A stretch of 64,000 nt of DNA from Patescibacteria group bacterium (GTDB lineage: Bacteria > Patescibacteriota > Patescibacteriia > JAHIZJ01), in assembly GCA_041661625.1 (NCBI GenBank), contig JBAZUB010000002.1, positions 247,613-311,612 on the forward strand, given 5' to 3'. Shown here piece after piece: positions 33,401-41,440 of this stretch. A program made the translations under genes and the position numbers. Position 1 is the stretch's first letter; each line of letters starts with the position of its first letter. The notes under the pieces were generated by a model, which did no database searches, was not told the origin of the DNA, and saw only the letters and a list, made by a program, of their open reading frames with translations.

Positions 33401-34716
33401 AGGGCCGCTATACGAATAATGCCACCCCAGAACTGGCCAGTATTGTGGTTAATGGTCCCAATGGCCGAATTGATCAGCTGGACGCCGCTGACCTATCGGA
33501 CGCCGGTCCAGCCCCGATCGCTAAGGAATGTACTTTTTATCACCAGGTGTACATAGAAAAAAGCGTTTCGACTTTCAGATTCCAAGCTCGAAACGGTCAG
33601 ACAGTGCCAATCGATAATTTCAGAATTACCAGCTTGCCGATATCGAGAACCAACTGTGAAACCGGAGCCGACTATGTGGCGCCGTTTACAACCTATACCA
33701 ACGATGTTGGCTTTGGTTGGGTAGATTTCAGCAATGTTTCAATGGTCACGCCCTGGACTCAAACGCAGTTTGGCGATGTCTATTCGCTCCAAAACATTGG
33801 CCAGACGGGCGGTGCCGCTCCAGCCGGCCGGTATAATGCCACCTTTATCCTAGAAACAGGTCCGGGTTCGTCGATTATCGCCTGGTCATCACAAGCCAGT
33901 CAGTCATCCTCCGAGTATGTCCGGGCTGGTTCCGGTGCTTCGATATTTCTGCCAAAACCGAGTTTTGGATATGCCAACTTTCTTGGCCGGATCGATTACG
34001 CGGGCTTAACCGAAAAGACTTCAGGTGCGGGCACCAGCGTCGACCCGGGCAAGAATCAGTACAGCAAGCGGGTGGTTGATACATTTGCCGGTGATTCATG
34101 TGATGACAATACAATGTTATGGTCGAATATCAAGGACCAAGTACTAAATGCGGGTGTATTAAACGGCGGTATCTATCATATCGGCAGCGGTAATAGATTT
34201 TGTAAGTTAGTCATTGATCAGCCGATTGAATTCAATAATGGTGATGGCTTGAATCCGGATACGAAACTTGGCAACGGACTATTCATCGTTGAGGGTGATC
34301 TAGAGGTAAATCAAGACATTACTTATGGCGCCGGCGCCGTGTCATCGACTGATCAGCTCGCTTCGGTCGGCTGGATTGTCAAAGGCAACGTTGTTGTAGC
34401 TGGAGATAGCTTGGGCATCCCAGTGGAAAATATGGTCGGAGCGTATGTCGCTATCGGCTGTGAAGCGGGTAATAACTGCCTTGGATCATTGGGCGATCAT
34501 GGCGGCATCTTTTCTACCGGCAGTACTAGCGGCACCACGCTGTATGTTCATGGATTGGCGATGGCGCGCACCTTCAATTTCGAGCGACGCGTTATGTCTT
34601 CCGACTTCGGCGCTGAAGTATTCATCAGTGATGGTCGGGAAAGAGCCAATACACCCCCGGGCATGGCATCAATATCGGCCGCGTTGCCGAGGGATATCAC
34701 CTCAGTTGCTCCGTAA
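30436..34716 (+). CDS. Giant membrane-anchored surface protein with propeller-like repeats and Cys-rich region
   Basis: The 1426-aa protein has one N-terminal anchor or signal (residues about 22-45). An Ig-like start (about 50-155) is followed by GWGWFG/GWLSLN and SGYAWFG/GWIRF elements (about 175-275). Next come about seven repeats of the type LRAVWVSPGNKIMYRQRV, IHLVYVNTSDGIMHYQY and FHVAFYNDSDAQIYYNKY (about 360-690), which suggest a seven-bladed beta-propeller. A Cys-dense segment (about 755-865) precedes more GYAWS/GFGWVDF elements and a parallel-strand C-terminus. Such proteins are typical Patescibacterial surface proteins. Lying just before pilM, it could be a pilus-associated adhesin (inference). 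Confidence 0.75.
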   Translation: MKIKKSKKSNLSYFMTNLSRQKVFYFAILLVVGVGVAVLYIRISQAATPCSVLNGNPNKTFEQIVGPGPVTIGATVTYTIKGCGMEEDDEFIFSNGTYTVSAWPYQITSEPNSRTKAWVEFDLSPLRDVGYYDMSLIDQLVPDPPGGTKIYNKTLYPILAHTLEIFSSDVIGWGWFGASVAPGTDAAPGWLSLNCQTSGDDPSDNCYNPTINTGVDFGLALYWRSVNRSELSGYAWFGTSEDDNDNSNDNTVLGWIRFDDPGPYPSTGLPAGVSCDGNIATPACEPTNSMCSASQFCRLADCTCQSNLGVADIAYVDTMTDQVLGWARSATLANYGKSLQCPSFKRDWNPKEEVSSVMGSISQRIAAPPDGTLRAVWVSPGNKIMYRQRVRGIWSGSDGVDISTAAGIVSATTPDMVVQGNKIHLVYVNTSDGIMHYQYCLMTSDCTLAANWIGDTNITLAGPSANPRVAIAPNGDMMLIYQSSDGQIYARIKDKFNIWTNVNSPMPGSTAYVPVVAADYTNNFHVAFYNDSDAQIYYNKYDQTLGSWGAAVQVSDPANYEVSSPDIAVDPAAQPHIVFDTTHWTLPALPNALHDVAYVRHTDQAGWLAEEKVSDVSNSTQDGPPASSYDPRRMPKIAIGTDYIAHVSYEWHNEDPATFYYGNKVNHREIVIGQPWAGSAVNLLANALGTGVLVEITQMVMDQSNMAHAIGTYGNRPYEFDSQAQSCSVAQADPGWGWLSLRGGAANSALGGEGVGSCYDCTDDASGKNCRICETDVALYPAPNDNPPIYACNMCTKCGRCTGDGPNYPMYCSSNLECFSVGKGTCEMRRACRLTGIDCTNLIGSCGGGSNECLPVCQTCTTCNQWGVSMESLGADRGQFHGYAWSAGGDITLDPDQLRAGGYDSGAVEAEASIGFTAGNSCSSLVDCRLDGWRATDGSAVQLCGNATYYGTATGACEIENATPKWFSIPANIPALSGLTDGYYYISFQGRYTNNATPELASIVVNGPNGRIDQLDAADLSDAGPAPIAKECTFYHQVYIEKSVSTFRFQARNGQTVPIDNFRITSLPISRTNCETGADYVAPFTTYTNDVGFGWVDFSNVSMVTPWTQTQFGDVYSLQNIGQTGGAAPAGRYNATFILETGPGSSIIAWSSQASQSSSEYVRAGSGASIFLPKPSFGYANFLGRIDYAGLTEKTSGAGTSVDPGKNQYSKRVVDTFAGDSCDDNTMLWSNIKDQVLNAGVLNGGIYHIGSGNRFCKLVIDQPIEFNNGDGLNPDTKLGNGLFIVEGDLEVNQDITYGAGAVSSTDQLASVGWIVKGNVVVAGDSLGIPVENMVGAYVAIGCEAGNNCLGSLGDHGGIFSTGSTSGTTLYVHGLAMARTFNFERRVMSSDFGAEVFISDGRERANTPPGMASISAALPRDITSVAP

Positions 34717-34794
34717 CAAGATCGAATGCAACGCCGGTTGGATAGAGCGAAACAGTAGAAAGCGCCGACAGTGGCGCAGCGTGCTCGTGTTGCC

Positions 34795-34823
34795 TTGAAA
34801 AGTTTGCGATTTTATGCTATACT
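34795..34823 (+). promoter_or_regulatory. Promoter of the pilM operon
   Basis: TTGAAA (34795-34800), 17 bases, TATACT (34818-34823). The leader to the ATG at 34946 would be about 115 bases, unusually long for this genome. Confidence 0.75.
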
Positions 34824-34945
34824 TAGATGGATGGCACGCAAATGATTCGATATCGCGGCATGATATTCCAGTCCGCAGACCGAGGAATGAATGTATGATC
34901 GGCTAACCTGCCGGATAGACTTACACCAAAAAAGCAATATATCTC

Positions 34946-36055
34946 ATGGCACTATTTGGGAATAAAGACAGTTATGTCGGTATCGATCTGGGTACCGCTG
35001 GCATAAAAATAGTCGAGCTGTCGGGTGCTGGCGGCCAGCCTAAGCTGGTTACTTATGGATATACCGACGAAGCAATCAATATTGTCCGGAACGACTCGGC
35101 TGAGGTTCAGGGTAAGGTAGTCGCCTTGTTGAAAGAAATATTCAAGAAAGCCCGGGTCGGATCGAATAAAGTAGTTGCCGCATTGCCAAGTTTTGCCGTA
35201 TTTAGCGCCGTAATTAGCCTGCCGGCTATGTCGCGTCGGGAATTGGCTTCAGCGGTGCGATGGGAAGCCAAGAAATTCGTGCCCATGCCGATTGATGAAA
35301 TGATTCTGGACTGGAAGCTATTGAACGACGAAGAGGCCAAGGATGAAAAAGCGCCAGCTCCAGCCAATGGAGAGGCGGAGGAAGCTGCCGCACCAAACAA
35401 GAACCTGAGCGTTCTGCTAACCGCGGCACCGCGTAATCTGGTTCAGCGTTACGTTAATATTTTCAAAACGATCAATGTAAAACTGGTCGGCATCGAGACT
35501 GAAGCCTTCGCGCTCGAGCGCTCATTGATTGGACAGGACAAGTCGGCCGTTATGGTGGTGGATATCGGTGGCATGAACACCAATGTCAGCGTCATACGAG
35601 ATAGCATCCCGCTGCTCAACCGGAGTATCGACGTGGGCGGCGCCACGATTACTAGTACGATTGCCAATGGATTGAATGTTGACCTCAGCCGTGCGGAACA
35701 GTTCAAGCGAGATTTCGGCATGACCAGCAGCGGCGAGGGGAATCAGCAAATCCCAAAAACAATCGAGTTTGTCATCAGCTCTATTATCAATGAAATTAAG
35801 TATTGCTTCAACCTATATCAGAACCAGACAGTTGGACAGGGCGGACAGATGAAGCAGATTGAAAAAGTAGTACTCACCGGCGGATCAGCTTTTCTGCCAG
35901 CGCTGCCGGAATATTTAGCCAAGGTGCTCAATATGAGGGTATTTATTGGCGATCCGTGGTCGCGGATTGCCTATCCCGAGGAACTACGGCCGGTGCTCCA
36001 AGAACTCGGCCCCCGACTCTCCGTAGCGGTCGGTCTGGCCATGAGAGAAATATAA
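34946..36055 (+). CDS. pilM: Type IV pilus assembly protein PilM
   Basis: This 369-aa actin-like ATPase forms cytoplasmic rings that link PilN/PilO to the pilus motor. The phosphate-1 motif is YVGIDLGTAGIKIVEL; the second is VMVVDIGGMNTNVSVI; the adenosine motif is KVVLTGGSAFLPALPEYL. A charged Ala/Glu-rich insert (residues about 130-150) is longer than usual. Gene order pilM-pilN-pilO-(small)-pilB follows the standard arrangement. The leader from the promoter at 34795 is long; the start itself has no clear Shine-Dalgarno site. Confidence 0.95.
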   Translation: MALFGNKDSYVGIDLGTAGIKIVELSGAGGQPKLVTYGYTDEAINIVRNDSAEVQGKVVALLKEIFKKARVGSNKVVAALPSFAVFSAVISLPAMSRRELASAVRWEAKKFVPMPIDEMILDWKLLNDEEAKDEKAPAPANGEAEEAAAPNKNLSVLLTAAPRNLVQRYVNIFKTINVKLVGIETEAFALERSLIGQDKSAVMVVDIGGMNTNVSVIRDSIPLLNRSIDVGGATITSTIANGLNVDLSRAEQFKRDFGMTSSGEGNQQIPKTIEFVISSIINEIKYCFNLYQNQTVGQGGQMKQIEKVVLTGGSAFLPALPEYLAKVLNMRVFIGDPWSRIAYPEELRPVLQELGPRLSVAVGLAMREI

Positions 36056-36062
36056 CACACAC

Positions 36063-37184
36063 ATGCCCAACATAAACCTGATCCAAAACACGACCGGCGA
36101 AGAACCAAAGCCAAAAGAAAAGAAAACACCGCCACCGGCTTACACGAATCCACCGCCAGTAGCAAAGGTTCCTGAGCCAAACCCGGCTAAGAAGCTTAGT
36201 CCATTGGGTACTTTTTTCGATAAACCAAAACCAGCTCAGTCGCCGGCGGCACCCATAAAAGAACCGGCTAACTTAGGGAAGGACAGCAGCAAGCCGATGT
36301 CAAAAACTGCCGAAATAATTCAGACTAAACCGGCGGAACGTCGTCGCTCTTGGCTTAGCGGGGTGATCAATTTCGTCAAACCGCAAAACAAGGCAGCCGA
36401 TGAGACAACCGGATTTCCGGCCGAAGCAGCTTCCCGTCACACAACGCAGCCGACGCCAAAGGCGGATCCGGTTCGGGGAACAAAAATACTTGAAGAAAAA
36501 GTGTTGGCAAAAAGAACGGGTCGGGTTGGAGCAAAACCATCAGATGAAAATCGAGCGAGCAGATCTTGGCTGGGAGTCAATCTGATGCCCGATGATATGA
36601 TAGATAACCTGGAACCCAAGAAAAAACTACTGACATATTTTATTGTATTAATTATCTCGGCGGCCATCGTAGGCGGCGGATATGGCGGACTGGTCTGGTA
36701 TGAAAACAGGATATACGACCAAGCTAACCAAACCACCCAGGAAATCGACCAAGTCAATAGCAAGATCCTGGCACTGCACGCTGAGCAGCAGAAGGCAGTA
36801 CTGTTCAAATCGCAAACCGACGCTGTCAGTTCAATTTTAAACCAGCATATTTATTGGACAAAGTTTTTTGCTCAGCTGGAAAAATATACTATGCCATCAG
36901 TCGAATATAAGTCGTTTTCCGGCAGTTTCACGCCGGGCACTAATCCGACTTTTTCCATCAGCGCGACCACCGATAGTTTTGACTCCGTTTCCCAGCAGAT
37001 ATTGGCTTTTCGTGAAGCGGTTGCGAATGGTGATTTCATATCGGTGGCACTGATCGACTCGGGTAATAAGACAATCAATAAAGATAGCGGTGTTGAGAGC
37101 GTTTTATTTACCGTGCAGATTACTACTTTGGAAAAAGTGTTTTACCGGCTAGCCAGCGACGAAGCCCTAACTAATAACCAATAG
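36063..37184 (+). CDS. pilN: PilN-like pilus assembly protein with long disordered N-terminus
   Basis: The 373-aa protein begins MPNINLIQNTTGEE. About 170 Pro/Lys-rich disordered residues follow, then a second LGVNLMPDDMIDNLEP just before the membrane helix (about 190-212) and a periplasm-side coiled-coil and ferredoxin-like domain. PilN normally has a short cytoplasmic tail with an INLLP-like motif that binds PilM; here two such motifs (INLIQ and VNLMP) flank the long linker. This could allow two PilM contacts. It lies 7 bases after pilM and 1 base before the pilO-like gene. Confidence 0.8.
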   Translation: MPNINLIQNTTGEEPKPKEKKTPPPAYTNPPPVAKVPEPNPAKKLSPLGTFFDKPKPAQSPAAPIKEPANLGKDSSKPMSKTAEIIQTKPAERRRSWLSGVINFVKPQNKAADETTGFPAEAASRHTTQPTPKADPVRGTKILEEKVLAKRTGRVGAKPSDENRASRSWLGVNLMPDDMIDNLEPKKKLLTYFIVLIISAAIVGGGYGGLVWYENRIYDQANQTTQEIDQVNSKILALHAEQQKAVLFKSQTDAVSSILNQHIYWTKFFAQLEKYTMPSVEYKSFSGSFTPGTNPTFSISATTDSFDSVSQQILAFREAVANGDFISVALIDSGNKTINKDSGVESVLFTVQITTLEKVFYRLASDEALTNNQ

Positions 37185-37185
37185 C

Positions 37186-37797
37186 ATGTCTTATAACAAC
37201 CAAGTAAAAAAACTATTCTACTTCTCACTGTTTAGAAATTCGCGGGTTGTTTCCATCTGCATAGCGGTGGTCGTTTTGGTGGTGGGCGGGCTTTGGTTGC
37301 TATATCCCAAGTACGACTCCGTCCAAAAACAGGGTTTGTTGACCTATGACAGCAAAAAGCTGCAGTTGCAGCGGCGGACGGAATATCTAAAGAAGATCAA
37401 CTCGATGCTGGAGTCATACCGGAGCATTGACGCGGATAAGATCGCTTTGGCCAATCTGATACTGCCCGATGACAGCCAGATACCAGAACTATTCGTCATG
37501 TTGGATCAGTTGGGTCGGGACATGAACCTGAAAGTCAGCCGGATCGCATTTGCCACCCAAGGCGCAGTGGTCGACCCCGCGATCAAATCGGCCGGCAAGA
37601 GCGGCGGACAATTACAGCGCATGGGTATTACGATGGGGCTGGATATGGAAGACGGAATTAGCTATGGAAAGTTCAAAGAAATACTAAATACGCTGGAACA
37701 GAACATCAGGATATTAGATCTGAACAGCGTTAGCTACGATTCAGCGCAAAAATCTATCACGCTAAACTTAAATACCTATTATTTACAACACAAATAA
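37186..37797 (+). CDS. pilO: PilO-like pilus assembly protein
   Basis: The 203-aa bitopic protein has one membrane helix (about 22-42), a coiled-coil segment (about 45-85, QKQGLLTYDSKKLQLQRR), and a C-terminal ferredoxin-like fold (residues about 105-200, with FKEILNTLEQNIRILDLNSV). That is the PilO plan: it pairs with PilN in the inner-membrane alignment complex. The position directly after pilN supports the name; the sequence alone would be weak. Confidence 0.8.
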   Translation: MSYNNQVKKLFYFSLFRNSRVVSICIAVVVLVVGGLWLLYPKYDSVQKQGLLTYDSKKLQLQRRTEYLKKINSMLESYRSIDADKIALANLILPDDSQIPELFVMLDQLGRDMNLKVSRIAFATQGAVVDPAIKSAGKSGGQLQRMGITMGLDMEDGISYGKFKEILNTLEQNIRILDLNSVSYDSAQKSITLNLNTYYLQHK

Positions 37798-37809
37798 CCG
37801 TCTTCGCAT

Positions 37810-38133
37810 ATGGCTCTGGTTCAAAAAAAGTTTACCAACAACAAACGCACGGTGATACTAATTGTTACTTTGCTTGTTTTAGGGCTGGCGACATTAGTCG
37901 TGACAGGCACCGGCGGATTGTCCTGGCCATTTTCAAAAGATACCACCGGTGATAATCTAACCACCGGCAATGTGATATTAGAGGGGTCTGATCTCCCGGT
38001 TTATAACGATTTAGGCGCGAAAGTGCTGGATGATGCCCGTTTGGATAATCTGGAATTACATGGCGCGTTTCCACTAATTCCTGGACACCCCGGTCGGAGC
38101 AATCCATTCGTACAGGTCGCCCCAGAGCAATAA
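37810..38133 (+). CDS. Small bitopic protein of the pilus operon (PilP position)
   Basis: The 107-aa protein has one membrane helix (residues about 13-35) and about 70 outer residues without Cys, ending HGAFPLIPGHPGRSNPFVQV. The GRSNPF motif near the C-terminus is reminiscent of the conserved NPF segment of small pilus lipoproteins, but no lipobox is present. The operon place, between pilO and pilB, is that of PilP in diderm bacteria; with no secretin gene in the window this protein cannot be assumed to be PilP. Confidence 0.65.
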   Translation: MALVQKKFTNNKRTVILIVTLLVLGLATLVVTGTGGLSWPFSKDTTGDNLTTGNVILEGSDLPVYNDLGAKVLDDARLDNLELHGAFPLIPGHPGRSNPFVQVAPEQ

Positions 38134-38148
38134 TCACGTATCATCATT

Positions 38149-39903
38149 ATGCCAACCCCAACAACGATCGGTTCCGGTGCCAGTTTTCTGGATATTCTAA
38201 ATGCCAAAGGATTAGCCAGCTTGGAACAGCTGGAACAGTGGAAAGAAGCGGCTCGGGTCAACAACCGGAGCGTCGTTGAGATAATCGAGGAGTCAAAGCA
38301 GATTCGAGACGAAGATCTGCTCAAGGCCAAGGCGGAAGCATTCAATCTGCCATATGCCGACCTGCAGGGCAAGATTGTCGGCCGGGAAATATTGGAGATG
38401 ATTTCTCACGATCTGGCCGAGAACTACCGGATGGTCAGCATTGGACGCGACGCTGATACGATAAACATTGGTTTAGTCGACCCAGGCAACTACAAAGCCA
38501 TTGAAGCGGTCGAGTATATTGCCCGAAAAAACCGGCAAAAGATCAAATACTTCGTAATATCCCTAGTTGGCTACAAGTTTGTCCTTCGGCAATACGACTC
38601 GTTAAGCTCGGAAGTAGCCGAAGCATTAAGCGGTACCAAATCCACTGAGCTGCGTGATGACACGGTTTCCTCGTTAGCCGAGCACGGCTTTGAGGAAGTT
38701 GTTCGATCGGCTCCGGTCGCAAAAATGGTCAATGTGATCCTGGAACACGCTGTTGAAGGAAAAGCATCTGATGTTCACATCGAACCAATGGCCGAAGAAA
38801 CCCGCGTACGGTATCGGATTGACGGTATTTTACACACATCATTATTGCTGCCCAAGGCGGTTCATTCATCGATTATCGCTCGTATCAAAGTACTATCGAA
38901 TTTAAAAATCGACGAAACTCGCGTACCGCAGGATGGACGATTTCGGCGCCGGTTTGAGAATGGGGATGTCGACTTCCGTGTTTCGACTCTGCCCGTGGTA
39001 GACAACGAAAAAGTGGTTATGAGAATTCTCGATACCTCATCCAACATACTCAACTTGGAAAAGATGGGATTTTGGGGCAAGAATCTCGAACGGATGAAAA
39101 GCAACATTGAGCGGCCGCATGGTATGTTTTTGGTCACTGGGCCGACCGGTTCCGGAAAATCTACCACCCTTTACGCTTTACTGCGCCTGTTGAATAAAGA
39201 GGGTGTGAATATCGTGACATTGGAAGACCCGGTGGAGTATTTCCAAAAAGGCATCAACCAGTCACAGGTAAACGCAGAAGTCGGGCTGACGTTTGCCCGC
39301 GGTCTGCGTTCGATATTGCGCCAAGATCCGGACATTATCATGGTCGGTGAAATCCGCGATTCGGAAACCGGCGAGCTGGCTGTCCACGCCAGTTTGACTG
39401 GCCACACGGTATTGTCGACCCTGCATACCAATAATGCCTTCGGCGCGGTACCTCGATTGACTGATATGAAGATCGAACCGTTTCTGCTGACCTCATCTTT
39501 GAATCTGGTAATGGCCCAACGCTTGGTGCGCCGCCTATGCAACTTTTGCCGCGAAGAAATCACAATTCCAAAAAAATACGAGGAAGAAGTCTGGCAATCA
39601 CTATCCGCTCTGCCCAAGGAATCGTTACCCAAGGATTTTCGGATGGCTCGCCCGTTGAAATTCTACGTCGGCCGTGGTTGCATCAAATGTGAAAATACCG
39701 GATACAAAGGACGGCTATGCGTCAGTGAAGTACTGGAAATAACCGATGAAATGAAGAAAATCATTCTAACCGGATCTGATTCCGACAAGATTAAAGCGGA
39801 ATTCCTCCGACAGGGGATGTATTCAATGGTTCAGGATGGGTATATCAAGGCGATTCAGGGCGATACGACCGTGGAAGAGGTAATGAAAGTCACCCGCGAT
39901 TAA
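38149..39903 (+). CDS. pilB: Type IV pilus extension ATPase PilB (GspE family)
   Basis: The 584-aa hexameric ATPase drives pilus polymerisation. The N-terminal GspE domain (about 1-150) is followed by the core with Walker A GPTGSGKSTTLYALL, the Asp box TLEDPVEYFQKG, Walker B RQDPDIIMVGEIRDSETG, and the His box GHTVLSTLHTNNA. The zinc tetracysteine is present: CNFC and later GRGCIKC. All catalytic elements are intact, in contrast to the PilT-like protein two genes downstream. It lies 15 bases after the small bitopic gene. Confidence 0.96.
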   Translation: MPTPTTIGSGASFLDILNAKGLASLEQLEQWKEAARVNNRSVVEIIEESKQIRDEDLLKAKAEAFNLPYADLQGKIVGREILEMISHDLAENYRMVSIGRDADTINIGLVDPGNYKAIEAVEYIARKNRQKIKYFVISLVGYKFVLRQYDSLSSEVAEALSGTKSTELRDDTVSSLAEHGFEEVVRSAPVAKMVNVILEHAVEGKASDVHIEPMAEETRVRYRIDGILHTSLLLPKAVHSSIIARIKVLSNLKIDETRVPQDGRFRRRFENGDVDFRVSTLPVVDNEKVVMRILDTSSNILNLEKMGFWGKNLERMKSNIERPHGMFLVTGPTGSGKSTTLYALLRLLNKEGVNIVTLEDPVEYFQKGINQSQVNAEVGLTFARGLRSILRQDPDIIMVGEIRDSETGELAVHASLTGHTVLSTLHTNNAFGAVPRLTDMKIEPFLLTSSLNLVMAQRLVRRLCNFCREEITIPKKYEEEVWQSLSALPKESLPKDFRMARPLKFYVGRGCIKCENTGYKGRLCVSEVLEITDEMKKIILTGSDSDKIKAEFLRQGMYSMVQDGYIKAIQGDTTVEEVMKVTRD

Positions 39904-39922
39904 ATTATTCAGCGTTACCCAT

Positions 39923-40354
39923 ATGCCTAACAAATCAAAGAAAACGGTCAAGCTTCCTAGCCGGCAATCAAAGAAGAATATTCTGCTGGTCGAAGATGAT
40001 ACGTTTCTGTCAGGCATGTATATTACCAAGCTGACGCTAGCTAAGTTTGATGTGACATTAGCGACCGACGGAATCCAGGCGCTAGCAGTGGCGAAACAAG
40101 CCAAGCCCAGCCTAATTCTGCTCGATGTAATGATTCCCAAGTTGGATGGTTTTGGCGTATTGCGTGAGTTGAAAAAGAATCGTAATTTGGGAAACATTCC
40201 GGTTATACTTCTCACCAACTTGAGCGACCAGGTTAGCATAGAGAAAGCCAAGACATATCAAGTGGCCGATTATCTGGTAAAGGTGCATTACCGACCCGAT
40301 GAAGTAATCGAAAAAGTTCGCCAGGTATTAAAAAAAACATCACGCAGTAACTAG
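39923..40354 (+). CDS. Single-domain response regulator (CheY/PilG-like)
   Basis: A basic N-terminal tail (about 17 residues, KSKKTVKLPSRQSKK) precedes a receiver domain: LLVEDDTF with the acidic pair, LILLDVMIPKLDGFG with the phospho-acceptor Asp, ILLTNLSD with Thr, and YLVKVHYRPDEVIEKV with the Lys. There is no output domain. Its place between pilB and the PilT-like gene suggests control of pilus motors, as PilG/PilH do in Pseudomonas. No histidine kinase is encoded in the window. A second similar regulator is at 55226. Confidence 0.9.
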   Translation: MPNKSKKTVKLPSRQSKKNILLVEDDTFLSGMYITKLTLAKFDVTLATDGIQALAVAKQAKPSLILLDVMIPKLDGFGVLRELKKNRNLGNIPVILLTNLSDQVSIEKAKTYQVADYLVKVHYRPDEVIEKVRQVLKKTSRSN

Positions 40355-40363
40355 CCCAATTCC

Positions 40364-41437
40364 ATGGATGCTGCCACGCAAATTGAAGTCAGTAAATTAC
40401 TTAGTCGAGTCGCGGAATACCGGGCTTCGGGTATGCATTTGACCGTGGGCTTGCCGCCGATTTTACGGATCGATGATCAGCTGCAGGCGCTGACGGATGT
40501 ACCAATGATGACCCCGTCGGAACTGCAGAAAATTGCCGATTTTTTACTTAACGATATCCAGCGGCAGCAACTGCAGGCGGACAAGGAAGTGGTTTTTACT
40601 TATTCGCTGGAAGATCGGGCGCGTTATAAGGTCAGTATTTTTTACCAAAAAAGTTATTTATCGGTTTCGTTAAAGTATATTCCACCGACAGTGAAGTCAC
40701 CCAAAGAGCTGGGCTTACCCTCGGTAGTCGATCGTTTCGTCAAATTACCGCGCGGTTTAGTCATGGTAACGGGGCCATTTGGCTCGGGTAAAACCACTAC
40801 CGTGGCGTCATTAATTGAGACAATCAATCAAAGCCGATCGGAATACATAATTACAATCGAACGACCGATCGAATTTGTTTTTACCAATGCGCGCAGTATC
40901 ATCGAACAGCGCGAGGTGGGCCGCGATACCAGTTCGTTCATCAAGGCGCTAAGCAACATTCCGCAGGAAGATGTCAATGTGGTAATGATTTCGGAGCTGG
41001 ATGATCCGGCTATCATCGAGTTGGCGCTGACTATTGTCGAATCCGGTCGGCTGGTAATCGCCTCGATGAATACCGACTCGGCTTATAAGACAATTGAAAA
41101 GATTATCAATGGCTTCCCACAGCATAAACAGGAGCAGATCCGGATCCAACTGGCCGACGCATTGGAGGGCGTAATCAGCCAGCGCTTAGTTCGTCGTTCT
41201 AGCGGCGGTAAATTGGTAGCCTTTGAGGTGCTGGTGCCTACTTCAGCGGTGCGGTCCATTATGAAGGAAGGATCGATCTACCAGCTTCAGACCATTCTCC
41301 AGACATCACGAGAAGAAGGCATGATCTCGATGGATCGTTCGCTGGTCGAGCTGGTCCGATCCGGCCAGGTATTGATGGAAGACGCTCTCGAGCAGGCCGT
41401 CGATAAGAACGGATTAAAATCTATGATCAGAGTATAA
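40364..41437 (+). CDS. PilT-like ATPase with altered catalytic boxes
   Basis: The 357-aa protein aligns over the whole length of PilT, the retraction ATPase: ASGMHLTVGLPPILRIDDQL, Walker A GPFGSGKTTTVASL, QREVGRDTSSFIKAL, and the C-terminal arm EEGMISMDRSLVELV. But the Asp box TLEDPIE is TIERPIE, Walker B reads VVMISELDDPA (usual VGEMRD), and the His box TLHT is SMNT. Walker A and the Walker B Glu remain. It may be a slow or regulatory motor, or a partner of PilB. It lies 9 bases after the response regulator and 3 before pilC. Confidence 0.85.
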   Translation: MDAATQIEVSKLLSRVAEYRASGMHLTVGLPPILRIDDQLQALTDVPMMTPSELQKIADFLLNDIQRQQLQADKEVVFTYSLEDRARYKVSIFYQKSYLSVSLKYIPPTVKSPKELGLPSVVDRFVKLPRGLVMVTGPFGSGKTTTVASLIETINQSRSEYIITIERPIEFVFTNARSIIEQREVGRDTSSFIKALSNIPQEDVNVVMISELDDPAIIELALTIVESGRLVIASMNTDSAYKTIEKIINGFPQHKQEQIRIQLADALEGVISQRLVRRSSGGKLVAFEVLVPTSAVRSIMKEGSIYQLQTILQTSREEGMISMDRSLVELVRSGQVLMEDALEQAVDKNGLKSMIRV

Positions 41438-41440
41438 CCC

